A DNA stretch of 52,776 nt, from assembly GCA_004335835.1 (NCBI GenBank), contig RWJK01001822.1, forward strand, positions 13,556 to 66,331. The letters are read 5' to 3'. The translations under genes and the position numbers were made by a program. Every line of letters starts with the position of its first letter. Within the stretch, counting starts at the first letter, position 1. Source of the DNA: Scenedesmus sp. ARA3. Its lineage: Eukaryota > Chlorophyta > Chlorophyceae > Sphaeropleales > Scenedesmaceae. Below, one piece after another: positions 42,775 to 52,776 of the stretch. Below the pieces are notes generated by a model, which did no database searches, was not told where the DNA came from, and saw nothing but the letters and a program-made list of their open reading frames with translations.

Positions 42775-45293
42775 TTGCTGCTGCCGCTGCTGGTGCTGCC
42801 GCCCAGCCTGCCCTGCTGGCAGGGAGCTCACGCCAGGCGCCACCCCACCCGCCTGCAGGGTGTGTGCTGCGGGCTCTGTCTCTGCAGGAGGCCTGCTGGC
42901 AGCCAAGCCAGCCTGCAGCGCATGCAGCGCCAACAAGACAACTCTGGGTGCCAACAGGGTCCGCTGCACCGGTGAGCAGCGTGCATACATGTTGTGACAG
43001 TAAACAAAAGCTGCTGTGGCAGGTTGCTGATCTGGAGTTCACATCAGTGGTGGCAATGGCTCAGCCACATGATCAGTGCGCCAATGCACTGTTAGGGATG
43101 CCTGCTGCCTGGACTGTAGGCTGATGCATCCGCTGCTGTAGTTGCTGCTGCTGCCAGCAGGTGCAGCTGTATTGGGCTGCCTTGCCCTCCATCGCCAACA
43201 CAACACAGCTGCTGCTGCTGCTGCTGCTGCTGACCGCAGGCTGCAAACCTGGGTTTGGCGGCCCCTCTTGCGACATATGCAAGCTCGGCTTCTGGTCGCC
43301 TGGGGGAGCAGCCAACACCGCTACTGCGTGCCGCGCTTGCCCTGATGGCTCGATCACGCTGGGTGAAGGGTCAACAATAAAGGCTGATTGTTTGAGCACG
43401 GCAATTGGTGAGTTGGTGCGACCTCAGCTGAGGGTGGCCGTACGGCACTTTAGGCCGCAAGTACAGCTGTGCACCAATACGGGTTGTGCAGCAGTACGGC
43501 GGTGCGCCAGTACTGCTGTGCACCAGTACGCCTGTGCACCAGTACAACTTTGCACCTGTACGGCTGTGCATTTAGTACGGCTGTGCAACGGCATGTTATG
43601 TTGTCTCATTTGCGGCATAATGTGCAGTGCCATGGCAGCAAGACTCAAACATTTGCATCAGTATTTGCACTCATTCAAGCAATAGCGCTGCCTGTGACTT
43701 CGGAGCTGCTCCTGCATGTCAAGAACGCAACACCAAAGTGAGCAGCGGCAGCAGCAGCAACAGCAGGGGCACTTGCAACTAACCACAATAAGCGCTTTCA
43801 CTCAAGCAGCACCGTCAACAAAGCCTTGCGCTGAGGCTACGCTGCTGTTGCTGCCGCTGCTGCTGTTGCAATTGCAGACACAAACACCACCATACCAGTC
43901 AACCTGACAACCATTGCAGAGTTCACCCTTGAGGGAGGCACCTGCAGCAAAGGCCTGCAGGATGCACTGGTTGCAAAGTACGTTGAAGGAAAGCGGGATG
44001 CAGCAGCCACTGACGGGCTTTTAATGAATGCGACATCGGCAGTTCTCAACTGCACACAGGTGAGGACTGCACAACTTGGTACTGCCCAGCAGACACCAAT
44101 GACGTTGACGGCTGACGTGCTGATGTTGATGTTGACAGCTGCACTGATGTTGGTGGCTGGCTGTGGCTGCCCATGTGTTGCAGGTGGCAGGCAGCTCGAG
44201 CATTCGTATCTTCACACAATCCATCACCATCAGCGCCACTGCCGCACCAGATGCCGGCAACAACACCGCGTCACCAGCAGCCGATGTTGGTACCGTCGAC
44301 GCCCGCATTGCAAGCGTGTCTGCAGCTGTAGGCAGTAGCAGTGCGAGCGTGTCGCCTCAGCTGTTCGGCTGGCCCTGGTGGTGGCCACTGGTGTTTGCAA
44401 AAAGCACAACGAAGCCATCTAGACGCTTGTCAGCAGCAGCTCAAGCTGCGGCACGAGCACGCGAGGCTGCTGCAGTGGCGAACCTAGGCCGCGCCAACAT
44501 CACCTCCAACGGCACCTCGGCAAGCGTCTCTGCTGCAGGTGTGCATGGCTGAGCAGGAGCGGCAGCCGCATAAGCAGCAGCAGCAGCGCACGATGTCCTG
44601 ATGACAGTTTGAAACGTGCGGGTTGTGTGAACTGCAGCATTGGCTGATGACATTACACCCGCGGCATGCATATCATGCACTGCGGCTACAGGAGCAGTGC
44701 AATACTGGCTGCTCCTACAATCACCTTTCACTCGCTGTAATGAGCTGAGATCCGTCAATTCATAGCCACCGAGAGGCACATATGCTGCTGCTGCTGCTGA
44801 TGATGATGATCAGGCCAGCAAGCCGCAAGCAACACTCTGTACTGTTCACCAGTGCCTTGTGTTGCGAGGAGCATACAACTGCCAATGTGTACTGCAACGT
44901 ACAACTGCCAATGTGTACTGTGACGTACAACTGCCAATGTGTTCTGTGACGCACCGCTGTCAATGTGTGTCGTGAGGTGCAACTGCCAATGTGTGCTGCG
45001 ATGCACAGCTGCCATCGAGTACTGCGACGCATCAATGGCACATCCTGCTGCGTCGCTTGTGATCATGCAGGCGTCGCCCAGTTCCAGATGGGCCAGGCCA
45101 ACGGTAGCGCTGTCATCGTCAGTAGCAGTGAGTGGACCCTGGCGGTTGCGCTACTGCTTGTGACTGCCGAGTTCACGGCAACTTTTTTCAAACCGAACTT
45201 GGCATGATGCTGAGCAGTACCTGCACTGCAAGGCTGGTTACATCGCTTGATTATAGAACACCTGCTGCGCCCTGCTGCTGTGGTGCTGGCTGA

Positions 45294-45334
<41 letters not shown>

Positions 45335-47464
45335 TTGTTGCTGCTATGTGCGCTCTTATTGCACAACCCGCAGGCACAAGCTGCCTGGATGCTACGCCCT
45401 CCAGCCTGTGGCAGCTCCCAACTGGTGTCAGTCTTGCAGGCCCCTCCTGGCAACTTGCATGCGGCTCCACACTGAAAGGAAAGAGCTGCACTGCATCGGC
45501 CTGCGACAAAGGAACTGGTGACCTCACAGCAACATGCGGGCAGGACGGCAAGTGGGCCAACGGCACAAGCAGCTGCAGCCCACTGACATGCGAGAAGGCA
45601 GCAGCTCCTGCATTCGTTGCAGATGGTGCGACGTTTGATGCAGCAGCATGGGCAAGCGCCTGTCGCAGTACGATTCAGTTCAGTGAGTGTGTTTTGAGCA
45701 CAGCATGCTCCTCTGGATCAAGGCTGTCAGCGACCTGTGATTATCTGCCTGTTGGCGGGAACCTGGTTGCTACTTGGACAAAGTTGACGGGAAGCTGCAC
45801 AGCAGCAGCACCGCCTGTTCAATGCAGCTCAGCGCCAGGGGTTGTTCCTACCCTGGGGGGTTCAGTATTCTTTCCAGAGCCGTGGGTTGGAGCGTGCGGC
45901 AGGACAACTGAAAATGCAACATGCAGCGTGGTGGACGTTGCGTGCTCGTCTGGGGGAACCATCAGCGCAAAGTGCAGCAAGGGAACGAACGGAGCTGGGG
46001 TGTGGACGGATGTTCAGGGAGTTTGCAAGGCAGCGACACTGCCTGTTAAGTGCAGCTCTGCACCAGGGACTGTGACCACTCTGGGTGGATCAGTTTTTCT
46101 GTCAGCTCTTTGGATAGGACAATGCGGCACAACAACAGAAAATGCAACATGCACTGTGGTCGATGCGGCGTGCTCGGCTGGTGGAACCATCAGCGCAAAA
46201 TGTACTAAGGGTGCTGATGGTGCTGGGGTGTGGACAGACATCCAGGGCAGTTGCAAGGCAGCAGTTCCGCCTGTTCAGTGCAGCTCTGCACCTGAGAATG
46301 TGCCCACTCAAGGAAGCTCTGTATTCTATTCAGAGAACTGGATTGGCCAATGTGGCAAGACAAAAGAGAATGCAACGTGCACTGTGATTGACATTGCCTG
46401 CTCGTCTGGCGGTACCATCAAAGCGGCGTGTGTCAAGGGCGCAAATGGTGCTGGGGTATGGGCAGACATCCAGGGAGCGTGCCTGGCGCCGCCACCACCA
46501 GCACGTGAGTCAATGTGCTGCTTCTACAATGCGCCTGTTCTCAGCAGCCCCAGCAGCTGCTATTCTGCTGCGCCATACTCCAGATGGAAAGTGATCTTGC
46601 TGATCTGCACAATCAACTATAGGACATGTGCTAGCTGCACAGAGCAACATTCTCGAGCATTGCGTATTTCTCGACTTGTGGGACTGCAACGAGCACGTTG
46701 TTGTGAATTTTGCAGCTGTCGCACATGCTGCCACCTGCGCTTTCTGCTGATAGCAACAGGGTTGCCGTCACAGACTGTCAACATCATGTGCATGATGCAC
46801 AACAAGCGGCGTTACTGCTCAGCACGGTGGTTTGGTCCATGTGCGTGCCTGCATGCCGTAACTTGTCTGATCTCTCTTGCTTGGCTGATAGCTGCACCCA
46901 GCCCTGCCGTACTATCTGCCTCTACCTGACGCTGCAAGCAACGCCACACGCTCTCTCTGCCTACGCGTGATATAGACACAATGCTACACGCTCTGAAGGC
47001 GCCGTTTGTGGAGCTACACCCATGCCTGCTGCCCTCTGCTGGCTGCTGCTGCTCCTGCTGCTGCTGCTGCTCTTTGCCTGCTTACTGCACGCCCTGCAGG
47101 TGCCTTCTGTGGAGGCACAGACATGCCTTCTGCTTCCGGCGGCTGGGCCACAAACGGGGCACCCCTGGATGGTGCTGCATGGGGTTCTGCGTGTGGACAG
47201 GCGTACCAAGGCGATACATGCAGTGCTGCTGCCTGTGGCGGGAGCTTCACTGGCATGCTGTCAGCTGTCTGCCAGGTGGGGCAGCAGCACTGCTAGCGGT
47301 GGATTACATTTTCAACTCATGCAGACCACGCGATGGCCCCGCGTCATTATCCAACACCTGGCCCTGCATTATTGCAAATGCGATGCATATAGGCATAGCT
47401 CGGTGTCTGTGTGTTTACCCACATGCTGATTGTGGCTAGTTGTATAGCCACACCCCCAGGAACA

Positions 47465-47499
<35 letters not shown>

Positions 47500-48758
47500 G
47501 GTCACATATGTTTTTTGCTTGTGTGCAGGCTGACGGGCAGTGGGGTCAGCTGGGCGGCACCTGCAGCGCTGGTGAGTGGGCTGTTTGGGGTGAGGCTGCT
47601 GCAGTTGCTGTTGACATGTCAGCATCCTATGTAGACCTGTTGGAAGCTGCTGCAGTTGCTGCTGACATGTGCGCATGCTATGTGATGACCCTTTGGAAGC
47701 AAGCAGATCAGTCCCCAACAGGTTGGCCTTCATTTGACTTGAACCTGCGTTGAACAGATGTAGGGATGCGTTGAACAGATGTAGGGATGCGTTGAACAGA
47801 TGTAGGGATGCTGTTGCAGCCCTGCAGCTGTGGGTCTTAGCAGATTGCCCCAAGCATGAGAAAGTCCACCTTCAGAAGCAAGCTGTTCAGAACACTGTAC
47901 ATTCAAGCATTGAACACGTGTCTTAGCCTCTCAACGCCTCGCCAGATTAAAGTCACTGAGCTTTAGTGCAACCTTGGGCCGCAGCACAACTTCGCGCATG
48001 CTTTCCTACCAACATGGCACTCAAAAATTATAACCTCAGCGACATGTTTGTACAACGCGGATGCGGCTGCTGCTGCATTCTGCATATGCATGCTGCAGGC
48101 ACATGCAGCTCGTCAACAATCAGTGTGCCAACCTCGGGTGGTGGCACCTTCAGTGCTGCAGCATGGGCTGCTGCCTGTGGCTTTACACCCCGCGGCAGCG
48201 GCTGTAGCGCGAGCGCCTGCTCTGCTGGCACAGGCAGCATCAGCGCAACTTGTGACGCATCAGGCAGCTGGGTGAATGTGCAAGGCGCTTGCACTGTCGC
48301 AGTGTCGGGTGAGTGATGCAAGTGTCACTGCAAATGTGTTGTGATGCGTCAGGCACACCCAGGACAGAGTGCCACGCCAGCCAGGAATCCAAATCATGCG
48401 TATGTTGCACTCGTATACGCATCTATGGACTTCTATCCGGGCACGTCTTGGGATGGGGCTGCACCACACCCCAGTAACACCATCATCTGCAGGTCACACT
48501 ATGCTTCTGATGTGCACCAAATGGATTGTTTTGGCGAGAATACTGCATGAAGTAAGAGCAGCAGGGCAGCATAGAAGTGCCTCTGCAGCGGCAAGGTAGC
48601 GTTGCTTCTCTTCGCCATGTCATGCGGTTTCAAGAAGTGGCACGTGTGCAATGTGTTTGTTGTCCCTTAGCTGCAGGCACTGCATTTCAGACTGCAGCCA
48701 CACACTAACCAACCCTGCCCTGGATGATCCTTGCCACCCTGTTGTCACTAGCTGCTTC

Positions 48759-48812
<54 letters not shown>

Positions 48813-49014
48813 TACAGCACCCTGCGCCACCACAACTGATGGCCTGCAGTCAATACCCAACATTGACCTGTCAAAGTGGCTGAGCCAATGCGGCAACACA
48901 GCACTGGGCGTCCAATGCCAGGCCAACGACCCATGCCTTGGAAGCAAGCAGGGGTCTGTCTTTGCAACTTGCACTTCAAACGGCTGGGCCTCTGCGTCAG
49001 GGTACTGCTTCTGA
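42046..49014 (+). CDS. Secreted cysteine-rich glycoprotein with eight six-Cys modules (11 exons, 1035 aa)
   Basis: Plus-strand exons: 42046-42469, 42807-42971, 43240-43407, 43878-44059, 44184-44538, 45071-45127, 45374-46504, 47100-47275, 47529-47571, 48099-48308, 48818-49014. All are GT-AG and in phase; the sum is 3108 nt ending in TGA. A signal peptide (MRRCTARLGCLALLLLSSIA) is followed by Cys-rich TNFR/ephrin-like segments (CPLGSTAGLAGSTRCTNC, CPAGRELTPGATPPACRVC, CKPGFGGPSCDICKLGFW). Residues of about 252-450 form a Ser/Thr/Ala-rich region with NxS/T sites. Eight tandem modules of about 65 residues, each with six Cys, then run to the C-terminus; three of them (about 580-800) are nearly identical (CSSAPG--TLGGSVF, ENATC, SSGGTISAKC, GVWTDVQG-C). 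A PPPPA stretch may carry hydroxyproline. No membrane anchor is seen. Probably a cell-wall or extracellular matrix protein; the family is not recognised. Confidence 0.85.
43428..43592 (+). repeat. ~16-bp degenerate tandem repeat in intron 3
   Basis: Units related to CTGTGCACCAGTACGG repeated about eight times within the intron between exons 3 and 4. Confidence 0.8.
44873..45030 (+). repeat. ~30-bp tandem repeat in intron 5
   Basis: Five units of about 30 bp containing CAACTGCCAATGTGT then a CTG(T/C)GACG-type block, diverging towards the right. Lies just before the short exon 6. Confidence 0.85.
46983..47045 (+). repeat. Partial copy of exon 8 start of the secreted-protein gene
   Basis: Diverged copy of 47086-47145: CTACACGCTCTGAAG for CTGCACGCCCTGCAG, then GCCGTTTGTGGAG for GCCTTCTGTGGAG. 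The acceptor AG is AAG here. Located upstream of exon 8. Confidence 0.75.
47596..47699 (+). repeat. Direct repeat of ~52 bp in intron 9
   Basis: GCTGCTGCAGTTGCTG(T/C)TGA begins both copies (47596 and 47647). Each contains CATGT(C/G) and TATGT and ends near TTGGAA. Confidence 0.8.
47747..47811 (+). repeat. 21-bp tandem repeat, three units
   Basis: Three identical units of GCGTTGAACAGATGTAGGGA plus T in the intron between exons 9 and 10. Confidence 0.95.
48762..48811 (+). repeat. CTG array abutting exon 11 acceptor
   Basis: About 16 CTG units, then CCTACAG and the last exon (48818). Open in frame, but interpreted as the intron end because joining at 48817 keeps phase and the Cys pattern of the eighth module. 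Confidence 0.85.
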
Positions 49015-51027
49015 CTGAGGGTCCCTGTGGGCAGTCAGCTCAGCTGCCATGCGCACAGCCTCTAACAGCGGCATGCAATGAATGCCTTCAGTGCAGAATG
49101 CACTGTTGCATCTGCCCTGGCAGATAATACGGATGCATCCATGTGGCTGTCAAGGAATGGTATTGGGGCGCCGTGTGGTATGACACCCACTTCAAAGGGC
49201 CTTCCGTGACGGCAGTAAAGCAGCAGTGGCAGCAGCAGCAGCAGCAGTGGCGACGTTCCTGTGGCTCAGCAGCAGCAGCAGCAGCAGCGCTTGCTGTGGA
49301 GCAGCTGTACATGCATGGGGCACGGCCTACAACAATGCTGCCAGTCAGCCGCCGCCATTTCTATTCCAACAGCCACGCAAGTGTGTTGCTTGACGCTCGG
49401 CCTGGTGCAGGCCAGTTTGGCGCCTGGCCATTCAACGCAGTCAGCATGCGGCGTTCTTTTGTTAGCAGCGGCTGGCGATGAGTGTCTGCTTCAAAGCACT
49501 ATGCCGGCTTACACCCGCGTGCATGCTGATGCATGCGACATTACGAGGCTGCAGCACCGATGGCATGCCAGCGTATGGCGTGCCAGCTGCCGGCAATGTG
49601 GCTCGAGGCATCACACGCGCAACCAATGCGCATCTGGATGTTGAGAATATGAAGAGCAGCTACAGCTGCTTTATTGCTGTGTGCACAGGCTTGTGGCGGG
49701 GTCTGTTGCTCTGTTACTGTGAGGTGTCAGTTTTGAATAATGATACATCACATTGTGGCTGCCGGGCCGGAGTTTCTGGGATTAGTTGCGTTGTGGCATT
49801 AGGTCAGCAGCTCCTTTGCTTGAGCAGATAAATAGCATGCCACCCTACTATCAGCCGACTGTCGCAACTGCTGTCACAGCAGCCTGCTGCAGGCCGGCCT
49901 TGCACATGGAGCATCTGCAGAGCATTGCAGTCTGTGACACACAGTCAGCAAACGGCACTTTTTATGTGTCAAGAGCAACTCTGACTCTGTTTGCACAGTA
50001 CAGTGCTGCTCCAGCAGCATGCATGCAGCATATGTTACTAGAGCTGCATTGGTTTGGTGATTTGGTATTACGGTGCAATGATGAGGTTGCTGGCTCAGAT
50101 GGTGCATTTGGCCTTACTTTTCTCACTCTTCAGGGTTTCTTCTCAAACATGGGCCACCACTGCTCTCGTCATCTTTCTGTTGCTGCCATGATCAGATCTG
50201 TGCAAAGTGTCTTGCTTTCACAGCGGCTTTGCTGATGCCTGTTGTGGTGTTGTTGAGACGCCGGTCCTGAGTCCCTTTGGAAGTTTTGACATCACGCAAC
50301 GTGATAGTTCTGATTGATGATGCTGATGAGTCCTTCCATGCCGTTTCATGATGAAACTTTCATCTGGTTTCTGACAATGCTGACTGGTTCTTCACTCTCG
50401 CCTCCTTTGAGCTTCTTGTTGGCTCCTGATTCTCCGCTCTTTTCAGAATGGATATGCGACGCAGCGCATGCGCAGTGTTATGCAGAGCCTGGCATCCAGT
50501 TGTGCGGCTGCACAGTAGTAATCGCGCATGACCTTGCCATGACCTTGTTCTGTCACTATGCTGCTTTTACACTGGCATGTGTCAGGCACAACAGGGAGCT
50601 TCGTTTCACCTGCTGACTGCAGCCGTTACGTCCCCTGCTGCCGTTGGCAGCACTCATAATTATGGCGTCAAGATGAAAATAACCGCACCTGGGCACCCGC
50701 TGTGCTCAGCTGCATAACTAGGCATGTCTGGTGTGGTGGTGGGTATGTAGGCATGTCTGGTGTGGTGGTGGGTCTATCCAGTCAACTATGGTTGTCTGAC
50801 CGAGGGATATGTTTGTCACTTGCACCCACGTGGTTGGTGCATCTGTCGACATTGCGTGTTTCATTGGTGTGTGATTGGATGAATGGTGAGCTAATTGAAG
50901 GTCTGCCTGTCAGGTGATTACGCCCATTTGGTCTGCATATCCGTGGCTTTGCGCAGCCGGTGGCTCGTCTCTGGCGTTGCGTTCTTTCCTGCAGGGCGAT
51001 AGGAATTTTGTCAAGCAGGTCATCTAG
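49015..51027. other. Stretch without a recognised gene
   Basis: About 2 kb after the secreted-protein gene. Small CAG clusters (49220-49290) and several short frames are present, but no domain is recognised. A direct repeat of about 32 bp lies at 50721-50782 (GGCATGTCTGGTGTGGTGGT twice). Confidence 0.5.
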
Positions 51028-51288
51028 ATGTGGTCGCTGCTGCTGCTGGTCAGCAGTGCTGTTGCTGCTGCTGTTGCCGCACTAGTGCTGCTACTGCTGC
51101 TGCGCAGCAGCTGCTGCTGCCATGGCAGCAACCTGGCCAGGTTGCTTGCATTATTGACGCGCTGCACTTGCTGGCAAGGCCAGCTGCTGATCAGCTGCAT
51201 CGGGTCATGTGTAAGAGCAACAACCAACAGTACTACTGCTAGTAGCAGTACTGCTACTAGTGGCAGCATGCTGCGCAGGTACTCATAG
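51028..51288 (+). CDS. Possible small hydrophobic peptide (86 aa)
   Basis: ATG 51028 opens a frame starting MWSLLLLVSSAVAAAVAALV then LLLLLRSSCCC, like a signal peptide or membrane segment, with a Cys/Ser/Thr tail. It is built largely on CTG codons, so it could be chance translation of CTG-rich DNA. No family recognised. It contains the palindrome at 51239-51260. Confidence 0.2.
   Translation: MWSLLLLVSSAVAAAVAALVLLLLLRSSCCCHGSNLARLLALLTRCTCWQGQLLISCIGSCVRATTNSTTASSSTATSGSMLRRYS
51239..51260. repeat. 22-bp perfect palindrome
   Basis: Centred on AGTAGCAGTACTGCTACT and extended by two matching bases on each side. An overlapping inverted repeat TACTGCTA-G-TAGCAGTA lies just to its left. Confidence 0.9.
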
Positions 51289-51509
51289 GACGTTCGACCT
51301 GTCACCAGCTATATATGTCGGCACATGCGATGTCGCTGTTGTGGTGTCAGCAGCCTTTGTACAGCTGCTGCGATGCCGTGCGCCTGATGTGGTTCACACT
51401 GTGGCAGGCACCTGGTAGCATAAGCTGTTAACAGCACAACGTTGTGCGAGCTCTGGATGCATGTCTGGAGAAAGGCTTGTTGTGTGCTTCAGGCCCGTTA
51501 CCACTCAAG

Positions 51510-51925
51510 CATTGATGTACGAACGTAACAAAAAACGTATTGAACATCGTTCATGCAAGTTCGCGTCGCCTGAGAGGCAGGCCTCGATATTCCAGCGACC
51601 TTCTTCTGCTGTACTCTTTTGGTTCAACGTTACTTCAGAGTGACATGCATGTGACGTTGCTCTGAGCCACGTCATAGTGACACTATAAGAACAAAGGAAA
51701 CATAACAGCCCTAGTTCTAACCTGTGCTCACAAAGGGTCGTTCAGCTGAAGAGACCAAACCAACCAGTGCTCAGGTGGCGCACCGTAGGCTGCTGAGGGA
51801 CTTCAACACATATGAGTGTTACCAGGATCTTTGACCGGCTTGTTAGATTTGGTTTTCTTAGCTGCTCACAGCGTGATCGCGTTGCAGCAGAGTGTCACCT
51901 TCAGCGGGTACGAGCGATAGACTCA
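51510..51925 (+). repeat. Duplicate of the upstream region of the secreted-protein gene
   Basis: Shares ordered blocks with 41560-41955: GTACGAACG, GCGACCTTCTTCTGCT, a GTTACTTC block, then AGTGTCACCTTCAGCGGG with GTACGAGC. Extensive divergence between blocks shows that the duplication is old. Confidence 0.65.
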
Positions 51926-52012
51926 ATAGGCGCTGCTAGTTTTCAAGCAACGCTGCTTTGATGTCATAGTCATGCTGTGTTGCCGCAACGTGCAGGTAAT
52001 GGGCGGTCGTAC

Positions 52013-52230
52013 GATGCTTTCGGGCTGCAGCCCGACAGCTAGCTGTCTGGTTGTGCTGCTGCTCAGCAGCATCAACAGCTCGCACGCACGATCAGCAGCG
52101 TCCCAGCAGGACGCAGTAGCTGCCAGACAACTACTATTATTGGAAGATGACCTGATGTCGGCAGCACAAGTGCCTGCTGCATGCAGCCCTCCTGCCAACA
52201 GCAGCACCCTGACAAAAATCTTTGTCTAGA
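52013..52230 (+). pseudogene. Truncated paralogue of the secreted-protein exon 1
   Basis: ATG 52013 opens MLSGCSPTASCLVVLLLSSI, a signal peptide. The frame continues with HARSAASQQDAVAARQLL and AAQVPAACSPPANSSTLTK, about 70 per cent identical to residues 10-70 of the 42046 gene. Where that gene continues with TGCSAGC, this copy reads IFV and a stop (TAG 52228-52230). The following DNA is unrelated and rich in hairpins. It looks like a truncated duplicate, although an exon ending before the break and joining to exons beyond the window cannot be excluded. Confidence 0.65.
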
Positions 52231-52360
52231 CAGTGTGTCACAAATTTGTGACACTGTGGGAAGGCAGAATTCCTACAACTTGCTTACAACCGGCTTACAA
52301 CCACATGTTGTAAGCCAAGTTTTAAGCACAAGTTGTAAGGACTTACAACATATTGTAAAG
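52230..52360. repeat. Cluster of inverted repeats
   Basis: A GTCACAAATTTGTGAC palindrome lies within a longer imperfect one at 52230-52257. A hairpin with 10-bp arms (GGCTTACAAC / GTTGTAAGCC, 5-bp loop) is at 52292-52316. A hairpin GTTGTAAG-GA-CTTACAAC is at 52332-52349. TTACAA recurs about six times. Confidence 0.85.
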
Positions 52361-52630
52361 TACTGCACCTGCTTGCCTCATAACATGCTCAAACTGGGCT
52401 GTGTGACGCTCCTGACAAAAGAAAAACATGTTTAATATACGTTGTTATTCTTTTGTTCAGTGAGCTGGACCGCTGCACAATCTGGCCATGCCTGACCAGC
52501 ACCTGCTGCTGCTGCTGCTGCTGCCAGTTGATGCACTGGCGCACAAATAACTATTTCGAACATATGCTATTCAACACCAGTCTGATAGTGTTGTTCAGAA
52601 TTGAAACTAAGCATGCGTGGATGAGCGGCC

Positions 52631-52776
52631 CGGTGGGGGACCCCACTACGTAGTGGGGCCCTGTGTACAGGGGGCCATGGCACACTAGGGCTGCAGGCCA
52701 CTATGTCGCAGTGAGGGTCACTAACTGGCAATATGTGGCACTATGTGGCACTAACTGCACTATGCAGCACTATATC
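52631..52776. repeat. Palindromes and short repeats at the right edge
   Basis: CCCCACTACGTAGTGGGG (perfect, 52641-52658) is followed by a hairpin with GGCCCTGT/ACAGGG-GGCC arms. Degenerate repeats of GCACTATGTG and CACTAACTG then continue to the window edge. No gene is seen between 52361 and here. Confidence 0.8.

Noticed and set aside
49143..50616. Several plus-strand frames of 100-150 codons after the secreted-protein gene
   Set aside because: They start at non-ATG codons or lack any recognisable sequence. Nothing supports them beyond openness.
1..52776. tRNA, rRNA, transposase or viral genes
   Set aside because: I saw no tRNA-like arms with conserved boxes, no rRNA segments and no transposase, integrase or reverse transcriptase motifs in any frame. 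A tRNAscan or repeat-library search would be needed to be sure.

Overview
The window looks like nuclear DNA of a chlorophyte green alga, probably of the Scenedesmus/Sphaeropleales type. The genes are eukaryotic: many small exons, GT-AG introns with GTGAG/GTGCG donors and GCAG acceptors, and plant-like protein sequences. CAG/CTG trinucleotide arrays are everywhere, and one gene carries an algal-type MYND finger. The lineage is an inference from style. No plastid, bacterial, viral or transposase genes were recognised. There is a 65-base N gap at 15098-15162.

Layout, left to right. (1) 58-4150, minus: cytosolic seryl-tRNA synthetase, 10 exons, resolved completely (470 aa). (2) 4436-8933, plus: a 1288-aa protein with a WD40-like N-terminus, very long poly-Q tracts and a C-terminal coiled coil. 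Its 3' end is repeated three times. (3) 9641-12115: no recognisable gene. (4) 12116-16082, minus: SAICAR synthetase (PurC/PUR7) with a plastid-type presequence, 8 exons, 372 aa. (5) 16830-20589, plus: RWDD1/DFRP2-like protein, 5 exons, 274 aa. (6) 22316-30427, minus: thiamine-diphosphate pyruvate decarboxylase, at least 14 exons. (7) 31428-36470, minus: a large helical MYND-finger protein whose body is tandemly duplicated; one copy carries frameshifts. (8) 37783-40535, minus: BCP1/BCCIP, 5 exons, 341 aa. (9) 42046-49014, plus: a secreted 1035-aa cysteine-rich glycoprotein of 11 exons ending in eight six-cysteine modules. (10) 51510-52230: a partial second copy of that gene's promoter side and signal-peptide exon, broken near a cluster of hairpins. 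Three weaker possible genes lie at 36963, about 40702 and 51028.

The genes do not form a pathway. They are housekeeping genes (translation, purine synthesis, ribosome and GTPase biogenesis, fermentation) next to a surface or secreted protein. SerRS/WD and PurC/RWDD1 are arranged head to head and may share promoter regions.

The most striking feature is structural. Almost every multi-exon gene has diverged short duplicates of its exon edges inside the neighbouring introns, about 45 by eye. Each copy carries the splice site. Copies of an exon's 5' edge always lie upstream of that exon and copies of its 3' edge always lie downstream. Pyruvate decarboxylase alone has about 21. In addition, CTG-repeat arrays sit directly upstream of at least 13 acceptor sites. 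One pyruvate decarboxylase intron holds ten tandem 15-bp units, each with a consensus 5' splice site.
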